Below the pieces are notes generated by a model. It was not told the origin of the DNA. It worked only from the letters and a program-made list of their open reading frames with translations, and did not search any database. Below, piece after piece: positions 11,951 through 21,663 of a stretch of DNA of 64,000 nt. The DNA comes from Leptobrachium leishanense. Its lineage: Eukaryota; Chordata; Amphibia; Anura; Megophryidae. The position numbers and the translations under genes are program-made. Positions within the stretch are counted from its first letter, which is position 1, and the number at the start of each line of letters is the position of its first letter. The stretch spans positions 60,454,735 to 60,518,734 of the forward strand of contig CM019070.1 of assembly GCA_009667805.1 (NCBI GenBank). Reading direction: 5' to 3'.

Positions 11951-11983
11951 TCGACGTTTCAGTCCCGTAGGACTTTCATCAGG
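11951..11983 (-). ncRNA. Hammerhead-ribozyme-like motif in the Penelope end
   Basis: On the minus strand CTGATGA (11982-11976) is followed by a 5-bp stem AGTCC/GGACT closed by a TACG loop, then GAAAC (11960-11956) and GTC (11955-11953). This is the conserved hammerhead core with stem II and a very short stem III. Hammerhead motifs are an established feature of Penelope-like elements. Stem I was not folded here, so activity is inferred only. Confidence 0.65.
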
Positions 11984-12287
11984 ACATATAAAAGGCATTC
12001 AAACACACTCTATATATACATAAAAAAGTGTTAATCAACAATACATTACAGGCGAATCGAGGTAAGTATAGAGCCGGAAGTGTGAGAGCTACTCACCTGT
12101 CATTAAATCACAGCTGAGTGCCTAGTAACCACTTTATAAACCAATGGAGATATTAAATCCCCCTCATAAGGCTGATTAGATACAGTTAAATTACATTCAA
12201 AAAATGGCTACTGGCTCTCCAATAACGTGTTAAATCACTATACAAATTAAAAACAATAAAAATCAGAATGGAAACAGAGAACGTATC

Positions 12288-12808
12288 CTAACGAGAATGA
12301 AGAAAGCAATGAAAACTATTTTTTTCATGTAACCCCTTAGGGAAGATTGTGTCCAGCGTGAAAATCCAGAACGCCTCTCTTTTTAATAATTCAAGGCCTC
12401 TATCACCCGCTCTCGATAATGGGGGAATATGATCAATTCCAATCACTCGAAGAGAAGAGAGTGGGTGTTGCATTAGCAAAAAGTGTCTGGCGACTGGCTG
12501 TGTATTTTCCTTGCCTGATAAGGCAGCTCGTATAGCAGCTCGGTTATTGGAAAGACGTTCACGTAAACCATTATTAGTCTTTCCAATATAGATTAAACCA
12601 CATGGACAGGATAATTTGTACACAATAAATTTAGTGGTACAGGAGATACGATGTCTAATAGTGTAGACTCTACCACTATATGGATGACAAAATGTTTTAC
12701 CAACAATCATGGATCTGCATGTAATGCAGCCCGTACATCTAAAACATCCAGGATGTTGCACTAATTGCCACTGATTGCGTGAAAATTGGTCAGTATGTAC
12801 TAACATAC
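12288..12808 (-). pseudogene. Penelope-like GIY-YIG endonuclease domain
   Basis: An open frame of 172 codons on the minus strand, cut at its upstream side by the LTR insertion. It has a cysteine-rich lead-in (CFRCTGCITC) and the GIY-YIG signature as CPCGLIYIGKTNNGLRERL. In these elements the domain nicks target DNA for integration and is the C-terminal part of the RT protein. It ends at a natural-looking stop at 12288. With the RT part displaced 5.4 kb away it cannot be expressed as one protein. Confidence 0.85.
12804..12808. repeat. Target-site duplication CATAC, left copy
   Basis: CATAC directly precedes the LTR start at 12809. The same five bases follow the 3' LTR at 18218-18222. This shows the LTR element inserted as a unit into the Penelope element. 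Confidence 0.9.
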
Positions 12809-13737
12809 TGTGACGGATCGGCCGCCACAGGATTTATTTAGTTTAATTTCATTCTTATTTTGTTATATTTTGTTTACCCTTTATTTATAGGAACTAATTT
12901 CCTTTGTTAGATTTAGTGTAAAACTGTTGCTAGACTTCTAATTAATCATGTTTTTCCCCTGCACCGATCCTGCTAGTAACCATGGAGTACATGCTTGCTA
13001 CAATGTATCAGTCACAGATGTAGCGCTCCACGCTTCAAACTCCAAAATACTTTATGTTCAGTTATATTGTGTGGTTTTAAATGTATTGTCAATTGCTCAT
13101 TTTTAGTTTTAAATAGACATATATTTCTTTAGCTAAATGTGTTTTTTTTAAAGACACTACCTGCCACTAGTGTCAAATGCTTTCCTTTGTATAGAATGTT
13201 CAATAGGTTTGAGTAACTTGTGGATTATGCAAAAGTGTCTTCTCTCTGGGTATCTGTTATCTGTTTACCTGTCTGAAAAGGTTGGGAGTCACATTGTCTC
13301 AGCCACCCACTATCTGATTCCCTTTACAATGGGTTATGTAAATCACTGTATGTGGTCACTGTGGGGTCAAGACTTCATCTGCATACAACTAGTGGACCAA
13401 ATTGAAGACTGAGAGGACCTGAAAGAAGCCTGCAATGGTCTTGGAACCAACCAATCAGAACTGTTGGGGTGGGCGGGAAGTCTGAATGTGTATGGCTGTA
13501 TTTTGTATATAAGCACTGTCTGTTCCCATTCTAAATACACTCTGATTTACCTACAACCTATACTGCGTCTCGACGAGTATTTGGAAGGGCATAATCACTG
13601 AATCCTTTGCTTCCAGACCATCCAGGGACTGCTGCCAATCTCTCTCCCACCTTGCTAGCTCGCTACCTGGCTAAGCTCTCCAGCAAGACTCGGCGCCGCA
13701 GACGGAGCTACCCCTGCAGGGTAGCTGATCCGTTACA
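12809..13737 (+). repeat. 5' LTR of the non-autonomous element
   Basis: 929 bp, starting TGTGACGGATC and ending GATCCGTTACA. A TATA-like TTTGTATATAAGC lies near 13502. It is the same length as the 3' copy with roughly 12 substitutions between them. Confidence 0.9.
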
Positions 13738-13738
13738 T

Positions 13739-13756
13739 TGGTGGCAGCAGTGGGAT
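13739..13756 (+). promoter_or_regulatory. Primer-binding site, probably tRNA-Leu
   Basis: TGGTGGCAGCAGTGGGAT begins two bases after the 5' LTR. It closely fits the complement of the 3' end of a leucine tRNA (AAG type) by my recollection of that sequence, with one mismatch. Exact identification needs a tRNA comparison. Confidence 0.65.
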
Positions 13757-13933
13757 CTCCGAGACCAGACAAGCAGGGGGAAATATAGCCGCTGGCTTGA
13801 CCCCGGTCTCGGGCACCACAACCGCTGAGCGCCTGGAGCAGCACATCACCTGGGGAGATTCTGAGACCAGCCCAGCAGTGTAAAATACAGCCGCTGGCTT
13901 GACCCCAGTCTCAGACACCCAGGGATTCGAGAG

Positions 13934-15112
13934 ATTGCTACACCGTCCTACAGCCGTTCACCCCGTATTGCTCAGCGCTACGACGGCTGGAAGCGCACGA
14001 TCCTCAAGGAAATTCTCAAAGCCAGGGATAAAGCGGTCAGCGGTAAGCCAAAGGCTGCCCTCACCAAGGACCTGATGGAGGACGAACAGGCAAGTCTGGC
14101 CCTCCACGAGGACTCAGAATCCACAGAATGGCACCGGGAGGTACAATGGAAGCTGGCCCTGTTCGGAGCCAACCCCCCGGCGGAGGTGATCGCTATCATT
14201 TTGGCAGGGGTCAATCAGTTCAGAGTGACCGAGTTGCGGTACCAGCTCGGGGAATCTACAGCGTCCCAGGAGATTCTCCCTGCAGACGTGGAAGAGGAGT
14301 TCTGGGACCAAGGAATGGAAGCGCCTGACCAGCACAGTGATCCAGGTTTCGGCCAGGAGGTGTTGTGGCATAATGACTCGGCACGGCAGAAGCTCTGGAG
14401 GGACGTCCTACAGCTTGAACAGGACTACCTGGGAAAGATTCTTCCTACCTTGGGTGAGAAATACTGGAGACTGTGGGACCTGCGGGTGCCATTGCTAGGA
14501 GTGCAATCCCAGGTAGAAAGACTGTCCCAACTGGAGAACCTGATCCAGATGGAGCTATGGCTGGAGGACGGGTACCGGGCACTGGAATGGTATGCTGCCA
14601 ACCTGTGTCCAAAGTTGGAGAGGAAAGATCCTACGGAGGGCTATGACTACGGCGGCCCGGGATTAATATTTGACGCTCTCCAGGACGACCCCTCCTTTGG
14701 CAGTACAGCTAAACTGAGATGGGAAGAGATCCGGGACTTTTGGGAATGTGAGCACCTTGATGACCTCGGGCTGAGCAGTGATCTGGACTGGCTAGCCACC
14801 CAAGAGTGGGAGCTGGAGCAGGGATACAGGAGATTGTTTGAGGACGCTCCCCCGCTCGCTCTCACCCCGATGGACATGGCAGAAGAGCTGCCAACAGAAC
14901 CCGGTGGTGCCAACCTACTTTCAGGATCTTCTGCTGGTTCGGAGCACCAGGGTGAGGAGGCAGTCGGCCCCTCTCCCCAGCTGCAAAATGCATCCCAGGC
15001 CTCAACTGCTACAGAGGAGGTGACTATCCTGCAGCTGCAGCGCAACATGTCGTCTGGGGAAAAGACAGAGGACTCAGCAAGTACCGTTCCTGCAGAACCC
15101 GCAGCGGAATAG
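13934..15112 (+). pseudogene. Gag-like protein of the non-autonomous LTR element
   Basis: An open frame of about 390 codons runs from around 13919 to the TAG at 15110-15112. The first in-frame ATG is at 14075, but recognisable sequence begins earlier (RYDGWKRTILKEILKARDKA). The natural start may have been the codon at 13934, which is ATT here. The early part followed by SGKPKAALTKDLMEDEQ resembles a SAP-like helix-extension-helix. The rest is acidic, tryptophan-rich and helical, with no CCHC knuckle. Gag function is inferred from position between primer-binding site and 3' LTR. It could instead be an unrelated accessory protein. Confidence 0.55.
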
Positions 15113-15289
15113 AGTGACGAAGTGCTTCGAACACCTACCAAGGTCAGTGTAAGTGCACCGGTGGATGGGACTGCAGTCTCCACCAACAAGAGCTGTCAGG
15201 ACAGATGTCCACTGTGGAAAGAGGAGAACTGGAAGACAATGGGTGAGATTGAGGCTCACCCAGGCAGATGGCCAGAGGGCTCACCAGGA

Positions 15290-16260
15290 GACCCAGAGTC
15301 CCAATGGAGTGCTCCTGCTCAGGGATGGGTGGAGGAGCTAGCGACAATGTCATGGACCGCCAAGGAAGAGGCTGCGGTCCTTTCCACGGAGCCCAGGAGA
15401 TGTGGGGCAGTTTGCCCAGATTCACTGCTTGCATTAGCAGGCACTTCAGCGCGTGAATATTACAATTTATGTACGGGGGAGCAGTGCCCAGCAGAAGAGC
15501 TGGCATTGGGACAGAGGCCGGCTATAATCTGCCCCCAACTGGAGGCTCCAGAAACCGGAGAGAAAATAGGGTGCCAGACGAGGGAGGGTGAGACGAAGGC
15601 CCTCCTGTGCAAATTGCTGGCGCACCCAGCAGGGAACCCCCAGCCCCAACTAAGCGCTCCTACTCAGGTATGGGAAGAGGAGCGCTGGACAGCGGACATG
15701 CTATGGCCCGCTGTGACAGAGGCTATGGTCCTTTCCACAGAGCCCAGGAGATGCGGGGCGGTGGGCCCGGATTCACCACTTGCATCACCTGGCTCTTCAG
15801 TGCATGAAGAGGACAATTTATGTACGGGGGAGCGATTCCCCAACCCAGCAGCAGAGCTGGCATCGGGACAGAGCTCGGCTACCCTCTGCCCCCAGCTGGA
15901 GGCTCCAGAAACCGGGGAGAATATTGGGTGCCAGACGAGGGAGGGGGGACTAAGGCTCCCCCCTGCAAATTGCTGGCGTACCCGGCAGGGTACCCCGAAC
16001 CCCAACCAAGCACTCCTACCCACGTATGGATAGAGGAGCGGGGGACATCGGACATGCTATGGCCTGCTGTGAAAGAGGCTATGGTCCGTTCCACGGTGCC
16101 TGAGAAGTGCAGGTCAGCTAGCCTGGGGCCCTGGCTGGTGGCGTCAGGGATCAAGGATAGGCATTCATACATGGGGGAGCGGCCCCCCACTTCAGCGGAA
16201 AAACTGTCACAGCGGCAGAGGACCGCTAACCTCTACCCCTGCCCCCGCAGAACTTGAGGA
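15290..16260 (+). repeat. About 350-bp tandem repeats inside the LTR element
   Basis: Recurring blocks begin near 15298, 15640 and 15991 (variants of GCTCCTACTCAGGTATGGG followed by GAGGAGC). Each includes AGCCCAGGAGATG-like and CTGGAGGCTCCAGAAACCGG words. Roughly 2.7 copies are present. Reading frames shift between copies, so a single continuous protein is unlikely. Confidence 0.75.
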
Positions 16261-17288
16261 GAAAGAGGAGAACTACCTTCTCACCGAGGAGCCCCAGGGA
16301 CTGACAATCCGCTCCTCTCCTGCACTACAGACCAAGCTCCTGGCCTCCACTGCTACGCAGGAGGCAGAGAGCCTACAACTGAAGCACAGCATGCCATCTG
16401 GGCCGGAGAAAGCATCAGACTGGGCAAGTACAGTTCGTCAGGAGCTATCAGCAGAACGCAGTGCCGGTGATGGTGCGCCGCATTACGAGTTCCAGGGTGG
16501 GAAGTCAGTCGGTCTCCTTCCACAACAGCAGCAGCTACCCCAGGTAGAGAGTACTGGTGGTACCTCTCCCCAGCGACAGGTAATAATCCCAGAAGGGGAG
16601 ATGGCAGGTCTTTCTCCCCAACGTTTTGAGCCCCAGCGTGAGGGTGGAGGTGTCCCCTGTGCCAAGCAACGGCGTGCTGCTGCTCCCATTCCCCAGGATG
16701 TGGGAGACTCCCATTGTGGAATTGTTGATGGTGCTGGGATTTGCAACTGGGTGACCCCGAGACGCTGGGAAGACGGCCCAGATCCACAACCACTTTTTCT
16801 GGAGACACCGGTCACCCCATCTCCCACCCAGCTTCTGACCGAGGCACCAGGAAAGGGTGCTATCGGCCCGTTTTTCCCGTGGCTGACTGTGGCACCGGGA
16901 GAAGGTACAGGTGGTACCCCTCCCCAGCGGGTCATTGCCCCAGGAAATGGTGTCAGCAAGGCTGCCCACCAGCGAGGGGCTAGGTGACCAGGAGGAGAAA
17001 AAGCCCTCAACGTCCCACCCGGGCCAGTTGTTTCCCCATGGCAGGATACCAGCACCGGGTGTCTGTATGGTCCGTCGGATACCAGTCCAGACCAAGGGGG
17101 AAGTTGGAGAAGCCCGGAGGCCAGCCTCCTCCCTACGGACTATGGACTGAAAGACTATCAGCGGTTGGCAAAGCATTGCCCCAGCGAACCCAAACGTGAG
17201 ACTTTTTAAAGACACTTGCACCTGGACATCCCCAGGCGGACCCGTAGAGGGTCTCACCGGGTCTGCCATCATGGGACTGGGGGAGTTA
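16261..17288 (+). other. 3' internal region of the LTR element, no recognised protein
   Basis: GC-rich and proline-, glycine- and serine-rich in every frame, with scattered repeats of CTCCCCAGCG-like words. I recognise no domain. A purine-rich tract lies directly before the 3' LTR. Confidence 0.5.
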
Positions 17289-18217
17289 TGTGACGGATCA
17301 GCCGCCACAGGATTTATTTAGTTTAATTTCATTCTTATTTTGTTATATTTTGTTTACCCTTTATTTATAGGAACTAATTTCCTTTGTTAGATTTAGTGTA
17401 AAACTGTTGCTAGACTTCTAATTAATCATGTTTTTCCCCTGCACCGATCCTGCTAGTAACCATGGAGTACATGCTTGCTACAATGTATCAGTCACAGATG
17501 TAGCGCTCCACGCTTCAAACTCCAAAATACTTTATGTTCAGTTATATTGTGTGGTTTTAAATGTATTGTCAATTGCTCATTTTTAGTTTTAAATAGACTT
17601 ATATTTCTTTAGCTAAATGTGTTTTTTTTAAAGACACTACCTGCCACTAGTGTCAAATGCTTTCCTTTGTATAGAATGTACAATAGGTTTGAGTAACTTG
17701 TGGATTATGCAAAAGTGCCTTCTCTTTGGGTATCTGTTATCTGTTTACCTGTCTGAAAAGGTTGGGAGTCACATTGTCTCTGCCACCCACTATCTGATTC
17801 CCTTTACAATGGGTTATGTAAATCATTGTATGTGGTCACTGTGGGGTCAAGACTTCATCTGCATACAACCAGTGGACCAAAGTGAAGACTGAGAGGACCT
17901 GAAAGAAGCCTGCAATGGTCTTGGAACCAACCAATCAGAACTGTTGGGGTGGGCGGGAAGTCTGAATGTGCATGGCTGTATTTTGTATATAAGCACTGTC
18001 TGTTCCCATTCTAAATACACTCTGATTTACCTACAACCTATACTGCGTCTCGACGAGTATTTGGAAGGGCATAATCACTGAATCCTTTGCTTCCAGACCA
18101 TCCAGGGACCGCTGCCAATCTCTCTCCCACCTTGCTAGCTCGCTACCCGGCTAAGCTCTCCAGCAAGACTCGGCGCCGCAGACGGAGCTACCCCTGCAGG
18201 GTAGCTGATCCGTTACA
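17289..18217 (+). repeat. 3' LTR of the non-autonomous element
   Basis: 929 bp copy of the 5' LTR, followed by the target duplication CATAC at 18218-18222. It differs from the 5' copy at about a dozen sites. Confidence 0.9.
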
Positions 18218-18457
18218 CATACCTCTTAAGTTTCTATTTCTTTTATAACACATCAGCGGTGCTGATGCACATTTAACTAGTAAAGTCCTGTCTGCTCTAA
18301 TTATATTCCAATTACAGTATGTTTAACACATTTTGCCAATTGTGAAGATTTGGTGTTATATGTCTGTGGGAGTATTAAACGATCCATGACTATTGATTTA
18401 TCCTGCTGAAAACGACTTGGATTTTAAAATTTCTGTTCAGCCAAGGATAACGCCCGA

Positions 18458-20194
18458 TCAAGAATTGGTTTTCTTATATCCCCGTTCAAGAAAACGGTCA
18501 TACATCTGCTGTAATTGAACTGTACACATTTCTTCCCTAGAGTTATTACGAAATACCCTCAAAAACTGTGAGGTCGGCAGAGATTCAATGAGTTTTGTGG
18601 GGTGAAAACTATTTGGTTGTAATAACGTATTTCGTGAGGTTTCTTTCCTAAACAGGCTATGTTCAAGTTTATTGCCTTGTCTTTCGAAAGTAAGATCTAG
18701 GAAGTTAATTTTATCCTTATGTATCTCAAAATTAAAACTTATCATCAAGTCAAGTTGATTAATTTGTTGAAAGATAGATAATATCTCTTCCATAGTACCA
18801 TTCCACACAATAAACAGATCATCAATAAATCGCAAATAGGAAACAAGTCCTTTACGTAAAAGAGGGAGAATATGTGTGGACTCATAATCAAACATAAAGG
18901 CGTTGGCATACATGGGAGCCATAGGGGCTCCCATGGACATCCTCGACCTCTGAATGTAGAATTGATTCTGAAATCTAAAGTAATTAAGAGTTAAAGTTAA
19001 CTCCAAAAGAGAAAGAATGAATGGAATAGGAAATTCTGGACAGACAGTGGAATCTTCTAATACACGTTGGATGGATGCAATCCCGTGACTATGAGATATG
19101 TTGGTATAGAGACTAGATACATCCATAGTGATTAGTAGTGACTCTGGGGTTAACACTACATTGTGGATACGATTGATGACATCAGTGGTCTCACGAACAC
19201 AGGTACTCAATGCTGTTACTGGTGCTTTAAAGGTATAATCAAGGAGTTTCCCCAACGGTTCCAGCAATCCTGAGATAGCCGAAACAATTGGTCTCCCCGG
19301 AGGTGCTGTTAAACTCTTATGCATTTTTGGTAGTGTATATAAAACAGGTGTTCGTGGGTGTTTAACCATAAGGTAGGAATATAATGAATCACTGATTATT
19401 CCATCATCAAGAGCCTCATCAAGTACTCGTTTAATAATCACCTTGAACCTATTTGATGGATTAAAATCACATTTGGAATAAACAGTGGCGTTATCCAATT
19501 GAAACAAAATATCACGTCTATAGTCTTCATATCGCATAAGGACGATCCCCGCACCCTTATCAGCTGGGCGGATAGTGATGAGGGGGTCATTCGCTAAACT
19601 GGTAATAGCTTTTCGTTCTGCATTTGATATATTAGACGGCTTATGACATTTCTTTTTAAGAATGCTTCGAGAATCATTTTGTACAGCCTGAATAAAGGTT
19701 CTAATAGATGCATTGTTAGACAGAGGGTCAAATGTACTCTTTAATTGAAATCTAAAATCACGGTTTTCCAAAGGTGGCTCAACATTCTCAGAAACCACAT
19801 TGAAATGTTCGGCCAAACACAATTGACGTGCAAGTCTGAATTGCTCCTCTTCCCATAAGAAAGAGTCCGGACGAGAGGTTGGTACAAAACTCAGACCTTT
19901 CGATAACACATTGGTCTCCACCTCAGTTAATATTCGATCCGTCAGATTATATATAGAAATTATGTCCGACGTCGTGGTGGGTGACCCCTCGTGCCTCTGG
20001 TACGGTTTAAATTTCCTCTGACGCCTCCGAGTCCGTCTCCTTCTCCTACCCCTTGATATCCTAGGGTTGACGAAATCGATTATCTGACTAAGCCCAAACC
20101 TGGTTCTAAAAAAGGAACACCAGATTGGGTTGTACCCATGATCCAATAAAGAATTTATTTTTACAAGAAAAAGAGTCTCTGAGTGGCGGAACAT
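18458..20194 (-). pseudogene. Penelope-like reverse transcriptase
   Basis: A 578-codon open frame on the minus strand. It shows reverse transcriptase motifs in order: a basic N-terminus, RPADKGAGIVLM, PRTPVLYTLPKMHK, PPGRPIVSAISG, SLYTNISH, the catalytic-type FIDDLF, and KINFLDLTF. It should copy element RNA at the integration site. The frame ends at 18458 near LERGYKK, short of the expected link to the GIY-YIG domain. The following 240 bp before the inserted LTR element contain stops. So the gene is both disrupted by insertion and decayed at its 3' side. Confidence 0.9.
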
Positions 20195-20206
20195 CGAGGA
20201 ATTTAT
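20135..20206. repeat. Terminal inverted copy of the Penelope element, right
   Basis: Begins CCCATGATCCAATAAAG and ends CATCGAGGAATTTAT. It is the reverse complement of 11860-11932 with few differences. Confidence 0.85.
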
Positions 20207-20310
20207 ATATATAACAGTTTAATAAAGTTTTCCCCTTTACTTTCACCAATCGGTCTTATGTCCTTTTGATTAAATAATATAGTAATTGCTCATTGATTAG
20301 GCAATACACC

Positions 20311-20634
20311 CCGCAGTCTCAAAAGCATGCAGGAGATTTCAGGAGACAGGCATTTCCTCTAGGAGAGCTGGACAGGGCTGTCGAAGGTCCTTAACAGCAG
20401 GACCGGTACCTGCACCTTTGTGCAAGGAGGAACAGGATGAGCACTGCCAGAGCCATTCAAAATTACCTCCAGCTGGCCACTGGTGTGAATGTTTCTGACC
20501 AAACTGACTTTATGAGGGTGGCTTGAGGGCCTGTCGCCCTCTAGAGGGCCCTGTGCTCACTGTCTGGCACAGTGGAGCTCGATTGGAATTTCCCATTGAA
20601 CACTAGAATTGGCAGGTCCGCCTCTGGTACCCGG
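20311..20634 (+). mobile_element. Tc1-like transposon, middle part
   Basis: Continues the element begun at 9232. It reads through transposase-coding sequence (CATGCAGGAGATTTCAGGAG, then GAGCACTGCCAGAGCC) with several frame breaks. It stops at the CCCGG target duplication where the gypsy element starts. Confidence 0.85.
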
Positions 20635-21663
20635 TGTAATGCCCCGCGCCGCGGTCGGACCGCGGCCGCCATGTTGGGACGCCTGACAAACTCACCTGAG
20701 GTCCCTCGTGGCGCGTTGCTCCCTGGTTCCGGCCTGCAGCTCGAGGGAGGAGAGCCAGGATGTGTCCCACGCCTCCTCCGCGATCCGTCTGAGCAGAAGG
20801 CAGGCGCGCATGCGCGATCGCCCATCCTAGAGTATGAAGACCTAGGTACTCTGGCGCCCTCTGCTGGTCAAGTTAAGGTACTGCACCCCACCTGCACTGG
20901 AGATCCTCGTATACCACCAATTAATTTACATAGCACTCAGGTATCCTCATTCCACCTGCGAGTTCCAGGTGAACGGTGTTCGTATGATTCCTTGAACCCT
21001 ATTTAAACCTGCCGCCTTCACCATCTCACTAACCAGGTTATACTGTGGTTATACCACGTTACCCAGTGGTTCCCCTTCGTGTTCCTCTAAAAGGATTCTG
21101 ACTTCCGTTCCTGCTGCCGATACGGTACAATGCCGCTCTGGTTCCTGTTGCCACGGTACAACCCCTCTCCGGTTCCTGTTGCCACGGTACAACTCCGGTT
21201 CCTGTTGCCACGGTACAACGCTGCTCTGGTTCCTGTTGCCATGGTACAACGCCGCTCTGGTTCCTGTTGCCACGGTACAACGCCACTCCGGTTCCTGTTG
21301 CCACGGTACAACTCCGGTTCCTGTTGCCACGGTACAACGCTGCTCTGGTTCCTGTTGCCACGGTACAACGCCGCTCTGGTTCCTGTTGCCACGGTACAAT
21401 GCCGCTCTGGTTCCTGTTGCCACGGTACAACGCCGCTCTGGTTCCTGTTGCCACGGTACAACGCCGTTCTGCTTCCTGTTGCCACGGTACTACGCCACTC
21501 TGCTTCCTGTTGCCATGGTACAACGCCGCTCCGGTTCCTGTTGCCACAGTACAACGCCGCTCCGGTTCCTGTTGCCACAGTACAACTCCGCTCCGGTTTC
21601 TGTTGCCACAGTACAGCTCCACTCCGGTTCCCGCTGCCACAGTACAGCTCCGCTCCTGTTGCA
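20635..21663 (+). repeat. 5' LTR, truncated
   Basis: Matches the 3' LTR from its first base until CTCCTGTTGC near 21663, then jumps to gag. About 390 bp present in the 3' LTR after this point are absent. It contains a minisatellite from about 21125 to 21660. Confidence 0.88.
21125..21660 (+). repeat. 31-bp minisatellite within the 5' LTR
   Basis: Unit GGTTCCTGTTGCCACGGTAC plus an AACGCCGCTCT-type spacer, about 31 bp, with shorter 25-26 bp variants. There are close to 18 copies. All six frames stay open through much of the array, which produces long but meaningless translations. Confidence 0.9.

Larger units (their letters stand above)
12809..18217 (+). mobile_element. Non-autonomous LTR retrotransposon, complete with both LTRs
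   Basis: Two 929-bp LTRs (TGTGACGG...CCGTTACA) bound 3.55 kb of internal sequence flanked by a CATAC duplication. There is a primer-binding site after the 5' LTR and a purine-rich GGGACTGGGGGAG tract before the 3' LTR. Internally there is a Gag-like frame and a tandem-repeat region but no protease, reverse transcriptase, RNase H or integrase. The LTRs differ at only about a dozen positions, so the insertion is relatively young. It must have been mobilised in trans by a related autonomous element. Confidence 0.9.
11788..20206 (-). mobile_element. Penelope-like retroelement split by an LTR retrotransposon
   Basis: The minus-strand element has reverse transcriptase upstream (20194-18458) and GIY-YIG endonuclease downstream (12808-12288), the canonical Penelope order. 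An inverted copy of about 70 bp lies at each end (11860-11932 and 20135-20206), consistent with partial or inverted pLTRs known in this group. The body is interrupted exactly at 12809-18217 by another retroelement. The left boundary is approximate. Confidence 0.85.

Noticed and set aside
14647..15189. 180-codon minus-strand frame opposite the Gag-like gene
   Set aside because: Serine-rich shadow of a GC-rich coding region; no recognised domain.
16483..17308. Overlapping long frames on both strands in the 3' part of the LTR element
   Set aside because: Proline/glycine/serine-rich translations caused by GC-rich repeats; no domain, and frames overlap each other.
21179..21663. N-terminal 160 residues of the 1627-codon open frame as part of Gag
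   Set aside because: They are translation of the LTR minisatellite, open in several frames on both strands, and lie before the junction with gag.
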